From DASRFA01 sp035651755 (lineage in GTDB: Bacteria > Desulfobacterota > Binatia > UBA12015), in the NCBI GenBank assembly GCA_035651755.1, contig DASRFA010000043.1, positions 205,306 to 269,305 on the forward strand: a DNA stretch of 64,000 bases, read 5' to 3'. The position numbers were made by a program, and so were the translations under genes. Under the pieces are notes generated by a model. That model saw nothing but the letters and a program-made list of their open reading frames with translations, was not told where the DNA came from and did no database searches. Shown here one piece after another: positions 1 through 7,481 of this stretch (position 1 is its first letter; every line of letters starts with the position of its first letter).

Positions 1-28
1 CGCAGCGGTCCGCCACCGAGTTGCCGAT

Positions 29-1036
29 GTGGCGCGCGCGTACGCCGGCTCTCCGACAGGCTTCGACCGGCGCGTGACCGAATCGGACGTCCGGGCTGCA
101 TTCCGCTTGGTTCTCGGCCGCGCACCCGACGCCGACGGCCTCCACACCTACCGCGCGATGGTGGGTCGAGCGGACGTCTCCGAGCTCGTCGGCTGCCTCC
201 TGTCCTCCGAGGAGTTTCGCCGATCGAAGCTCCACGACATCGCCGCACGGCGAGAGCACGAGGATCTCGTCGACGTCACGACCGCCGAAGGTCTCCGCTT
301 CGGCGTTTCTCTACACGACATCCTGAATCGACCCCTCCGCGACGGCGGCGAGTACGAGCCGCACGTCGCAGCCGCGATGGACGAGGTGGTGCGTCCCGGA
401 ATGACGGTCTGCTGCGTCGGCGCGAACATCGGATTCCACGCGCTGCGGGCAGCGCGGGCCGTCGGGCACGCCGGGTCCGTTTTCGCGTTCGAGGCGCGTC
501 CGGAGAACGCCGCGGCGGTGCTGCAGAACGCCGCACGGAGCGGCTTGTCGAACGTCGTGGTCTTCCCGTTCGCCGTCGCGGACGCGGTCGCGCTCTACCG
601 CTACGTTCGCGCTCAGGGCACGAACGGCTACATCGAGCCGATCGCTCCGCTCGTCGACGGCGACCGGGAGCTTGCCGACGCGAGGCTCGTCCAGGCGATC
701 CCGCTCGACCTCGTCGCCCCGTCGATGGGGCGGATCGACCTCCTTCAGCTGGACGTCGAGGGCGCAGAAGGTCTCGTGCTGCGCGGCGCGCGCCGGCTGC
801 TGGCCGGGTCGCCCCGCCCGGTCATCATGAGCGAGCTGTGCCTCGGTCAGCTCGAGCGCACCTCGCAGATCAGCGGTGAGGAGTTCCTGCGAACCGTCGT
901 GGATCTCGGCTACCGATTGGAAGTGCTGCGCTACGCTGACGAGCCGCTGCCGTACGGACGCGACGCGGCGGGGCTCGCGCAGTATGCGCGAAGCCAACCC
1001 ACGTCGCAGATCGACATCCGCTGCCTACCGGAGTAA
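29..1036 (+). CDS. FkbM-family methyltransferase with N-terminal DUF4214-like segment, possibly 5' partial
   Basis: Predicted SAM-dependent methyltransferase of the FkbM family, which usually O-methylates sugars or polyketide-type metabolites. The substrate here is unknown. Residues about 15-75 (LGRAPDADGLHTY, SSEEF) resemble the DUF4214 linker often attached to glycan-modifying enzymes. The SAM-binding start lies at about residues 124-155 (GANIGFHALRAAR, then FAFEARPENA), and LDVEGAEG marks the later FkbM core near residue 240. I give the first in-window GTG as the start, but the frame stays open to the window edge, so the true N-terminus may lie upstream. It is followed by about 135 non-coding bases before the aldehyde dehydrogenase. 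The family call is firm. The true length is not. Confidence 0.8.
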   Translation: MARAYAGSPTGFDRRVTESDVRAAFRLVLGRAPDADGLHTYRAMVGRADVSELVGCLLSSEEFRRSKLHDIAARREHEDLVDVTTAEGLRFGVSLHDILNRPLRDGGEYEPHVAAAMDEVVRPGMTVCCVGANIGFHALRAARAVGHAGSVFAFEARPENAAAVLQNAARSGLSNVVVFPFAVADAVALYRYVRAQGTNGYIEPIAPLVDGDRELADARLVQAIPLDLVAPSMGRIDLLQLDVEGAEGLVLRGARRLLAGSPRPVIMSELCLGQLERTSQISGEEFLRTVVDLGYRLEVLRYADEPLPYGRDAAGLAQYARSQPTSQIDIRCLPE

Positions 1037-1172
1037 CCAGCGCGGCGACGGACCCGCCCACGAGGTCGAGCATCCGACACGCGAGCCGCGGTCGCCTTGA
1101 CTCCAACGAAGCGCGAGGCGACAGTCGAATTCTCGCAGCCGATCGCCGAAGGCGCGGTCTGAGGAGCGGTTT

Positions 1173-2714
1173 ATGGAGCAGGCAACCGCACGCGACCTGA
1201 GAACCTTCGAGGCGACCCCGCCCGAGCGGGCGACCTGGAGCGTCGAGAGCCCCGCGACCGGCGACAAGGTCGCAGACGTGACCTCCGCGACGCACGCGGA
1301 CGTCGAGGCGGCCGTCGCGCGAGCGCGCGAAGCGCAGCGCGCCTGGGCGGCGCTCGGCTTCGCCGAGCGCCGGAAGATCCTGATCGCGGCGCGCGCCGAG
1401 CTCGTGCAGCGGAAGGACGAGGTCATCGACCTGCTCTGCGCCGAGACCGGGAAGCCGCGCGCCGACGCGCTGACCGAGATCTTCGCCCTCTGCGACGTGA
1501 TCGGGTACTACGCGAAGCACGCCGAGAAGATGCTGCGCGACCAGCACTTCCGGCCGCACCTCCTCGCGAACAAGAAGGCGATCATCTCGTACAAGCCGCG
1601 CGGCGTCGTCGGCGTCATCAGCCCGTGGAACTTCCCGGTGCTGCTCTCGTACTGGGACGGGATGCCGGCCGTGATCGCGGGCAACGCGTGCGTGATCAAG
1701 CCGTCGGAGGTCACGCCGCTCGCGGTGGAGCGCACGCGCGACCTCCTGGTCGCCGGCGGCCTCCCCACCGACCTCCTCCAGGTCGTGCAGGGAAAGGGCG
1801 ACGTCGGAGCGTGGCTCATCGACGAGGTCGACATGATCTGCTTCACCGGCTCGGTCGCGACCGGGAAGAAGGTCATGGCGCGCGCGGCGGAGACGTTGAC
1901 ACCGGTGCAGCTCGAGCTCGGCGGCAAGGACCCGATGATCGTGCTGAAGGACGCGGACCTCGAGCGCGCCGCGAACGCCGCCGTCTGGGGCGGGCTCTTC
2001 CACTCCGGCCAGGTCTGCATGTCGGTCGAGCGCGTCTACGTCGAGGAGCCGGTCGCGCGCGAGTTCACCGCGAAGGTGATCGAGAAGGTGAAGCAGGTGC
2101 GCCAGGGAGTCGAGCGGGACGCCGGGCAGGTCGACATCGGCGCGATGACGTTCGCGCCGCAGGTCGAGAAGATCGAGCGCCACCTCGCGGACGCGCGCGA
2201 GAAGGGCGCGCAGATCGCGGTCGGCGGCCGGGCGCGCAGCGACCTCCCCGGCCGCTTCTTCGAGCCGACCGTCGTGACCGACGTCAATCACGACATGGAG
2301 CTCATGCGCGACGAGACGTTCGGCCCGGTCATCCCCATCATGCGCGTGCGCGACGAGGAGGAGGCGCTCCGCCTCGCGAACGATTCGCCGTACGGCCTCT
2401 CGTCGAGCGTCTTCACGCGCGACAAGGAGCACGGCGTCGAGATCGCGAAGCGGATCGAGGCCGGCACCGCGGTGGTCAACGACTGCCTGATCGGCGCGCA
2501 GATCACCGAGGTGCCGTTCGGCGGCGTCAAGGACAGCGGCATCGGTGGGCGGAACGGCCCCGACTTCCTGAAGAAGTACTGCCACGCGCAGTCGATCGTC
2601 GTGGACCGCTTCGGCACGAAGAAGGAGCCCAACTGGTACCCGACGCCGGCGTGGGTCGGGAAGGCGCTCGATCGCGGGCTCCGCTTCTTCTACGGCCGGA
2701 AGCCGCGGCGCTAA
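1173..2714 (+). CDS. NAD(P)-dependent aldehyde dehydrogenase
   Basis: Oxidises an aldehyde to its carboxylic acid. The 513-residue length fits the ALDH superfamily. The Rossmann motif FTGSVATGKK is followed by the general base Glu248 in LELGGKDP and the nucleophile Cys282 in GQVCMSVER. Their 34-residue separation is the canonical spacing. The proximal PWNFP segment (about residue 150) is also present. A GAGGAG ribosome-binding site sits about 7 bases before the ATG. The C-terminal basic tail (about 25 residues after the last conserved segment) resembles that of succinate-semialdehyde-type ALDHs of actinobacteria and deltaproteobacteria, but the substrate cannot be fixed from sequence. It lies about 110 bases upstream of the next operon and may be transcribed alone. 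Confidence 0.93.
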   Translation: MEQATARDLRTFEATPPERATWSVESPATGDKVADVTSATHADVEAAVARAREAQRAWAALGFAERRKILIAARAELVQRKDEVIDLLCAETGKPRADALTEIFALCDVIGYYAKHAEKMLRDQHFRPHLLANKKAIISYKPRGVVGVISPWNFPVLLSYWDGMPAVIAGNACVIKPSEVTPLAVERTRDLLVAGGLPTDLLQVVQGKGDVGAWLIDEVDMICFTGSVATGKKVMARAAETLTPVQLELGGKDPMIVLKDADLERAANAAVWGGLFHSGQVCMSVERVYVEEPVAREFTAKVIEKVKQVRQGVERDAGQVDIGAMTFAPQVEKIERHLADAREKGAQIAVGGRARSDLPGRFFEPTVVTDVNHDMELMRDETFGPVIPIMRVRDEEEALRLANDSPYGLSSSVFTRDKEHGVEIAKRIEAGTAVVNDCLIGAQITEVPFGGVKDSGIGGRNGPDFLKKYCHAQSIVVDRFGTKKEPNWYPTPAWVGKALDRGLRFFYGRKPRR

Positions 2715-2822
2715 CGGCTCGACGTCGAGAGGAGGCGCGCGACGTCCGCGGGCGGCCCCACCGGCCGGGGCCTCGAATCAGGGCCGGCTCCGCCGTCGGC
2801 GCGCGAAGGCGCGACGCCCGGC

Positions 2823-3794
2823 GTGTCGGTGCGCGAGTATCGCGCGGGCGACGAGCACGGCATCCTCGATCTCTTCCGGCGCGTCTTCCGCGTCGAGCGC
2901 TCCCTCGCGCACTGGCGCTGGAAGTTCCTCGACAATCCCGCCGGTCGCGAGATCCTGGTCGCGGTCGATCGCGACGGCCGCATCGCGGGACAGTTCGCGA
3001 GCCTCCCGAATCGCGGCTGGCTCGCCGGAAGCGAGTGCCGCTTCTCGCAGCTCCTCGACCACATGGTCGATCCCGCGCTCCATCGCCGCGGCGTCTACGC
3101 CGCGCTCGCGCGCGCCTTCCACGAGCGCTTCGTCGCGCGCGACCCGCGCGCGATCTACTTCGGCTTCAACCTCGACGAGATCCACCAGATCGAGAAGCGG
3201 CTCTACGGGATGGAGCTCCTCCACGGCGTGTGCGCGCTCGAGCGCGCGACCGGCGCCGGCGCAGACGGCGCTGCCGCCGGCGGTCGCCTCGTGCGCGTCG
3301 AGCGCGTCGCTCGCTTCACGAGCGCGATCGACCCGCTCTGGGAGCGTTGCCGCGGATCGCACGACGCGGCCATCGTCCGCGACGCGCGCTATCTCGACTG
3401 GCGCTACGCCGACTGCCCGGACGTCGGCTACGTGCTCGTCGTCGCGCGCCGCCGCTGGTCGCGCCGGCCGCTCGGCCTCGCGGTCGTGCGCCTCGGCTGG
3501 CCCCACGAGCCGATCGCGGCGCTCGTCGACTGGCTCGTGGCGCCGGGCGAGCCGGCGGCGTGGCGTGCGCTCGTCCACGCGGCTGTCGCCGCGGCGCGCG
3601 CGGCCGGGCTCGGCGTCGTGCGCGCGTGGGTCGCGCCCGGGTCGCCCGACGAAGACGCGCTCGCGGAGGTCGGCTTCGCGCGCGTCCCGAGCCCGTTCCT
3701 CGCGAGCGTCTGGAACGACGGCCGACCCGAGCGCCCGCTCGCCGACGTCCGGTCGCGCTGGCGCTACACGATGGGCGACACCGACATCTTCTGA
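2823..3794 (+). CDS. GNAT-like N-acyltransferase
   Basis: Predicted acyl-CoA-dependent N-acyltransferase of 323 residues. The N-terminal half reads as a GNAT fold: an opening REYRAGDEHGILDLF strand-helix, IAGQFASLPN as a beta-strand region, and LVDPALHRRGVYAALARAF-like acetyl-CoA loop residues (DPALHRRGVYAAL, about residues 82-94). The C-terminal half holds a second, more degenerate copy ending in a region typical of two-domain GNATs. The start is GTG. The next gene begins 13 bases after the stop, so this is the first gene of a three-gene operon with the Lgt-like enzyme and the DUF2804 protein. The substrate is unknown. A role in lipid or cell-envelope modification is only suggested by these neighbours. 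Confidence 0.65.
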   Translation: MSVREYRAGDEHGILDLFRRVFRVERSLAHWRWKFLDNPAGREILVAVDRDGRIAGQFASLPNRGWLAGSECRFSQLLDHMVDPALHRRGVYAALARAFHERFVARDPRAIYFGFNLDEIHQIEKRLYGMELLHGVCALERATGAGADGAAAGGRLVRVERVARFTSAIDPLWERCRGSHDAAIVRDARYLDWRYADCPDVGYVLVVARRRWSRRPLGLAVVRLGWPHEPIAALVDWLVAPGEPAAWRALVHAAVAAARAAGLGVVRAWVAPGSPDEDALAEVGFARVPSPFLASVWNDGRPERPLADVRSRWRYTMGDTDIF

Positions 3795-3807
3795 CCCGAG
3801 CCTTCCG

Positions 3808-4806
3808 ATGCCGGATCCGACCGATCGCCGCTTCCTCACGCCCGCGACCGCGGTCCTCGTGTCGCTCGCCGTGATCGCGGCCGCGATCGCCGCCGCGGCC
3901 ACCGCGGGCGGGGTTCCGTTCTTCACGCTGCCGGTCGTCGACGTCGGCGTGCCGATCCAGCCGTTCGGGACGATCGTCGTCGCCGGCGTGCTGATCGGGG
4001 CCGCAGTGCTGCGGCGCCACGCCGCCCGGAGCGGGATCGACCCCGACGACGCGCGCAGCCTCACGCTCTGGGTCATCTTGACGGGCGCGGTCGGCGCGCA
4101 CGTCTTCGAGGCGCTCATGTACCAGCGCGCGCGGCTGGCGGCGGACCCGCTCTTCCTCGTGAAGCTCTGGGACGGGATCTCGTCGTACGGCGGCTTCATC
4201 GGCGGCGCGATCGGCTACGTCGCGTTCGTCCGGTGGAAGAGGCTTCCGGCGGGCGCCGTCGCCGACGCGACGATCCTCGGCCTTCTGGTCGCGTTCAGCA
4301 TCGGCCGGATCGGCTGCACGATCATCCACGACCACATCGGCGCCGCGACCACCTTCTGGACCGGGACGGACTACCCGCACGCCGAGCTCGCTCGCCGCCA
4401 CCTGCTCGCCGAGTTCCCGGGCGCAGGCGCGATCGTCCGCGCGCACAACCTCGGGATGTACGAGCTGCTCTATCTGCTGCCGGTGAACGCGCTCGCGCTG
4501 TCGCTCGCGTTCGGGCAGCGCAGGCTTCCGCCCGGGTTCGTCGCGGCTCTCGTCGCGCTGCTCTACGTCCCGGTGCGGTTCGCCCTCGAGTTCCTCCGGC
4601 TCGACGTATCCGATCCCCGCTACGCGGGCCTCACGTTCGCGCAGTGGTGCTCTTTCCTCGCCTTCGGGGCGGCAGTCGCGGCGGCGGTCGTCGTCTGGAC
4701 GCGCGGGGAGCGGGCGCGGGCGCGGGCGCGGGGCGACGGCGAGCGCGGCGGCGGCGCGCCGCGCGCCAAGAAGGCGCGAGCGCTTGCGGCGCGCCGGCGG
4801 CTCTGA
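3808..4806 (+). CDS. Divergent prolipoprotein diacylglyceryl transferase-like membrane protein
   Basis: A 332-residue polytopic inner-membrane protein related to Lgt, which transfers diacylglycerol from phosphatidylglycerol to the lipobox Cys. Seen in sequence: about seven hydrophobic segments, the GRIGC stretch aligning with the Lgt signature arginine (Arg143 of E. coli), and RFALEFLR aligning with the Arg239 region. However, the HGG loop reads SSYGG, replacing the His, and the signature Asn is replaced by Cys with an HDHIG tail. I recall a widespread Lgt-paralogue group with these changes. The C-terminal tail is Arg/Ala-rich and disordered. The ATG at 3808 follows the upstream stop by 13 bases, and DUF2804 starts 12 bases after. 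It could act on a substrate other than lipoproteins. Confidence 0.7.
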   Translation: MPDPTDRRFLTPATAVLVSLAVIAAAIAAAATAGGVPFFTLPVVDVGVPIQPFGTIVVAGVLIGAAVLRRHAARSGIDPDDARSLTLWVILTGAVGAHVFEALMYQRARLAADPLFLVKLWDGISSYGGFIGGAIGYVAFVRWKRLPAGAVADATILGLLVAFSIGRIGCTIIHDHIGAATTFWTGTDYPHAELARRHLLAEFPGAGAIVRAHNLGMYELLYLLPVNALALSLAFGQRRLPPGFVAALVALLYVPVRFALEFLRLDVSDPRYAGLTFAQWCSFLAFGAAVAAAVVVWTRGERARARARGDGERGGGAPRAKKARALAARRRL

Positions 4807-4818
4807 GATCGGAGCGCC

Positions 4819-5892
4819 ATGGCGCTTCCGGACTTTCTTCCGATCGTGCGCGATCGCATGGCGGCGGGAGCGCGTGGTTCGGTCTACGACGAGCCGGAGC
4901 TGAAGGAGACCGTCGACCTGTGCGACGGGCGCGGACGGCTCAATCCCGCCGCCGTCGGATGGTCGCGCGCACCGCTCGTGCGCGCGAACCTCTCCGGACA
5001 CTGGCTCCGGAAGAAGCGCTGGAACTTCTGGAACTGGATCTCGCCGCGCTTCGTCCTTTCGGCGACGGTCGCCGACATCGACTACGCCGCGTTCTGCGAG
5101 GTCGCGCTCACGGACTTCGAGTCGAAGCGGACCGTCACGGCGCGCGCGTCGGCGCGGCCGGGCTCGATCGATCTCCCGGAGCACGTCGAGCGGTCGATCG
5201 CGTTTCGCCGGAGGTCGGTCGACTACCGGAGCGAGCACCGCGGCGACCGGCTGGAGGTCGCGCTCCGCGCCCGCGCCCGCGACGGCACCGAGATCGCGGG
5301 CGAGTGGGTCGTCGCCAGGCCGCCGGGCCACGAGTCGCTGAACATCGTCGTGCCGTGGTCCGACGAGCGCTTCCAGATGAACTCGAAGCACGCCGCGCTG
5401 CCGACCGCCGGCGAGGTGCGGGTCGGCGACGTCCGCTACGCGATGCGACCGGAGGAATGCCATGCGGTCCAGGACTTCGGGCGGGGCGTCTGGCCCTACG
5501 TCTCGTTCTGGAACTGGGCGGTCGCGACCGGCGTGCACGACGGCACGACCGTCGCCGTCAACATGGGCGGCAAGTGGACCACCGGGACCGGCGTCAACGA
5601 GAACGGGATCCTGCTCGGCGGCCGCCTCCACAAGGTGATGGAGGACCTCGTCTGGACGTACGATCCCGCCGACTGGATGAAGCCCTGGCGCGTCGTCTCC
5701 CCGCACACGGGCATGATCGACCTGACGCTCGCGCCCGTGGTCGCGCGCTCGTCGCGGATCAGCGTCGGCTTCCTCCGAAGCGGCGGCGTCTGCTGCTTCG
5801 GGACGTGGGAAGGCCGCGTGCGGGTCGAAGGTGGCGAGGTGGAGCTGCGCTCCGTTCCCGGCTGGGCCGAGGAGTTCGACCACCGCTGGTGA
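4819..5892 (+). CDS. DUF2804 domain-containing protein
   Basis: Full-length (357 residues) DUF2804 protein. The family is common in actinobacteria and environmental proteobacteria and has no proven biochemical function. Family hallmarks are visible: LNPAAVGWSRAPL (about residues 42-54), LRKKRWNFWNW (about 63-73), FWNWAVATG (about 230-238), and the Gly/Asn-rich NMGGKWTTGTGVNENG segment followed by a Trp-rich C-terminus. The fold is related to lipocalin-like two-barrel proteins, such as hydroxyneurosporene hydratase relatives. It has no signal peptide or membrane segment. It is the third gene of the operon starting at 2823, with a purine-rich ribosome-binding site (GATCGGAG) before the ATG. It converges on the following minus-strand gene with only 12 bases between stops. 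Confidence 0.82.
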   Translation: MALPDFLPIVRDRMAAGARGSVYDEPELKETVDLCDGRGRLNPAAVGWSRAPLVRANLSGHWLRKKRWNFWNWISPRFVLSATVADIDYAAFCEVALTDFESKRTVTARASARPGSIDLPEHVERSIAFRRRSVDYRSEHRGDRLEVALRARARDGTEIAGEWVVARPPGHESLNIVVPWSDERFQMNSKHAALPTAGEVRVGDVRYAMRPEECHAVQDFGRGVWPYVSFWNWAVATGVHDGTTVAVNMGGKWTTGTGVNENGILLGGRLHKVMEDLVWTYDPADWMKPWRVVSPHTGMIDLTLAPVVARSSRISVGFLRSGGVCCFGTWEGRVRVEGGEVELRSVPGWAEEFDHRW

Positions 5893-5904
5893 CGAAGCTT
5901 GCCG

Positions 5905-6231
5905 CTACTGCAGGTCCGCGTAGCCACCGGTGTCGACCTTCTCCAGCCGGCCGGCGACGAACACCAGACGGCGCGTGAACTCTCCGGGCGGCTCGTAGGT
6001 CCAGACCTCGACCGGGATGCGCTCGACGCCGTCGTTCGCGTCGGCGAGGCCGGCGTAGAGAACGCGCTCCGTTCGCACGCGCCGCAACGGCGCCCCACAG
6101 AGCTGGAGGACCTGCTCCATCGAAGCCCCGTAGCCGACGAGCTGCCCCTGGCACTGCATGTCGGCGCGCGCCGGCGACGCGACGCCGAGGCAGGTCGCGG
6201 CGATCGCGAGCGCGAGGAGCGAGCGCAGCAC
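5905..6231 (-). CDS. DUF2845 domain-containing exported protein
   Basis: A 108-residue small secreted protein. From the GTG at 6231 the first about 23 residues form a Sec signal peptide (VLRSLLALAIAA then ASPARA). The mature part carries the DUF2845 pattern: a Cys soon after cleavage (MQCQGQLVGYG), then VLQLCGAP, an aromatic VEVWTYEPPG strand and a C-terminal FVAGRLEKVDTGGY strand. The two Cys probably form a disulphide in the periplasm. No function has been established for the family. The open frame runs further upstream, but only the GTG start gives a signal peptide. It sits just downstream of the acetyltransferase gene on the same strand. Confidence 0.75.
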   Translation of the reverse strand: MLRSLLALAIAATCLGVASPARADMQCQGQLVGYGASMEQVLQLCGAPLRRVRTERVLYAGLADANDGVERIPVEVWTYEPPGEFTRRLVFVAGRLEKVDTGGYADLQ

Positions 6232-6289
6232 GCGCGCAGGATGCCGACTGCGCCGGTCCGAGGGAAGCGCGCGGCCGGCGCAGCCGCTG

Positions 6290-6817
6290 CTACGCGAGGT
6301 CGCGGTAGTAGACCGTGGTGCTGCAGAGCCCGCCCTCGGGCCAGAGCGCATAGCCGGGGATGTCGCCGACGCGCTGCCAGCCGTGTCGCTCGTAGAGCCG
6401 GGCGGCGTCGCCGCGGGTCACGGCGTCGAGCACGAGGAGCGTCTTCCCGCGCTGGCGCGCCTGGGACTCGGCGGCGCGCAGCAGCTCGGCGGCGACCCCG
6501 CGACGCCGCGCACGCCGGTGCACCAGCATCTTCGCGAGGTCCGCGCGGTGCGGCTGGTTCTCCGGGAGCGCGAGGACGAGCTGCACCGTGCCGCACACGC
6601 CGCGGGCGTCCTCCGCGACGAGGAGCGCGCGGTCGCCCGCGGCGACGTCCTCCGCGACGCGGCGCCAGAACCGGATCGCGCGCTCCCGCGCCAGCGGGTG
6701 CATGAACCCGACGGAAGCGCCGCCCTCGACGCAGTCGATGAGGACGTCCGCGAGCGCCTCGACGTGCGCATCCTCGATCGCGTCCAGCGGCCGGACGGTC
6801 CACCGCCGCGGCGTCAT
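6290..6817 (-). CDS. GNAT family N-acetyltransferase coupled to XRE-cupin regulator
   Basis: A 175-residue GNAT acetyltransferase. The acetyl-CoA binding motif A reads HRRARRRGVAAELLRAAE (about residues 99-116). The typical VTRGDAARLYERHGWQRVG end of motif B follows. Its ATG overlaps the stop codon of the upstream XRE-cupin regulator (ATGA), so the two are almost certainly translationally coupled. Pairing of cupin-XRE regulators with a GNAT is a recurrent arrangement, often linked to amine or amino-acid metabolism or detoxification. The substrate here is unknown. The divergent P450 across the palindromic operator may belong to the same response. Confidence 0.85.
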   Translation of the reverse strand: MTPRRWTVRPLDAIEDAHVEALADVLIDCVEGGASVGFMHPLARERAIRFWRRVAEDVAAGDRALLVAEDARGVCGTVQLVLALPENQPHRADLAKMLVHRRARRRGVAAELLRAAESQARQRGKTLLVLDAVTRGDAARLYERHGWQRVGDIPGYALWPEGGLCSTTVYYRDLA

Positions 6818-7413
6818 CGGCGCCCCGCGGGCTCGGACGCCGTCACGACGGCGTAGCGCGCGACCTTGCGCCCGGGGTTGTGGAACATCGTCGGGCAGTC
6901 GAGGTCCATCGCGAGGCAGTCGCCCGCGCGGAGGCGGTGGCGATCGCGCCCGACCGCGACCTCGATCGCACCGTCGAGCACCCACACCTGCTGGTGCACC
7001 CGCACCTCGCGAGCGCCGTTCTCGAACGCGACGCGCCCGCCGGGCGGGAACTGCACCTCGACGATCCGCATCGGCTGCGCGACGCCCGGTGGCGACACGT
7101 TGCGGCGGACGTAGCCCGAGTCGGGGTCGCGCCAGACGGGCTGGTCTCCGCGCCGCGCGATCGGACCGGCCGCGGGGCGGCGCGCCCCCGCGGGCGGGTC
7201 GAAGAGCGCGGGCAGCGTCACGCCGAGCGCGCTCGCGAGCTTCTCGAGCACGACCGCCGTCGCGCTCGTCTCGCCGCGCTCGACGAGCGAGATCATCGAC
7301 CGGCTGACGCCGCTCCGGGCCGCGAGCGCGTCGAGCGACAGGCGGCGCGCGGCGCGCAGCTCCCGCACGCGATCGGCGATGCGACCATTGAGCTCGACGG
7401 CGGTACCTGCCAT
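6814..7413 (-). CDS. XRE-family regulator with C-terminal cupin sensor
   Basis: A 199-residue transcriptional regulator. Residues about 11-65 form the Cro/CI-type helix-turn-helix (VRELRAARRLSLDALAARSG, then SRSMISLVERGE). Residues about 100-190 form a double-stranded beta-helix cupin (IVEVQFPPGGRVAFE, VHQQVWVLDGAIEVAVG, LRAGDCLAMDL), the expected small-ligand sensor. It lies divergently to the P450 with about 70 bases between starts, which hold a perfect 16-bp palindrome suited to a dimeric regulator. It is probably autoregulated and controls both the downstream GNAT and the divergent P450. This control is inferred from layout only. Confidence 0.88.
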   Translation of the reverse strand: MAGTAVELNGRIADRVRELRAARRLSLDALAARSGVSRSMISLVERGETSATAVVLEKLASALGVTLPALFDPPAGARRPAAGPIARRGDQPVWRDPDSGYVRRNVSPPGVAQPMRIVEVQFPPGGRVAFENGAREVRVHQQVWVLDGAIEVAVGRDRHRLRAGDCLAMDLDCPTMFHNPGRKVARYAVVTASEPAGRR

Positions 7414-7427
7414 TCGTGGACGACATT

Positions 7428-7443
7428 GTCCAGTATACTGGAC
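7428..7443. promoter_or_regulatory. Perfect 16-bp palindrome, likely operator of the XRE-cupin regulator
   Basis: GTCCAGTATACTGGAC is a perfect dyad with an AT-rich centre in otherwise GC-rich DNA. It lies between the divergent regulator (start 7413, minus) and the P450 (preferred start 7482, plus). XRE-cupin regulators bind such inverted repeats near their own promoters. The AT-rich core also contains a TATACT hexamer that could be a -10 element for the P450 promoter. Confidence 0.7.
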
Positions 7444-7481
7444 GGCTGGTCAACCTCGGAACGACGCGATACGCGGAGCTG

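Noticed and set aside
1625..3874. Long plus-strand alternative frame over the aldehyde dehydrogenase and acetyltransferase
   Set aside because: Arg/Gly-rich translation with no known motifs. It is a shadow of two recognisable genes.
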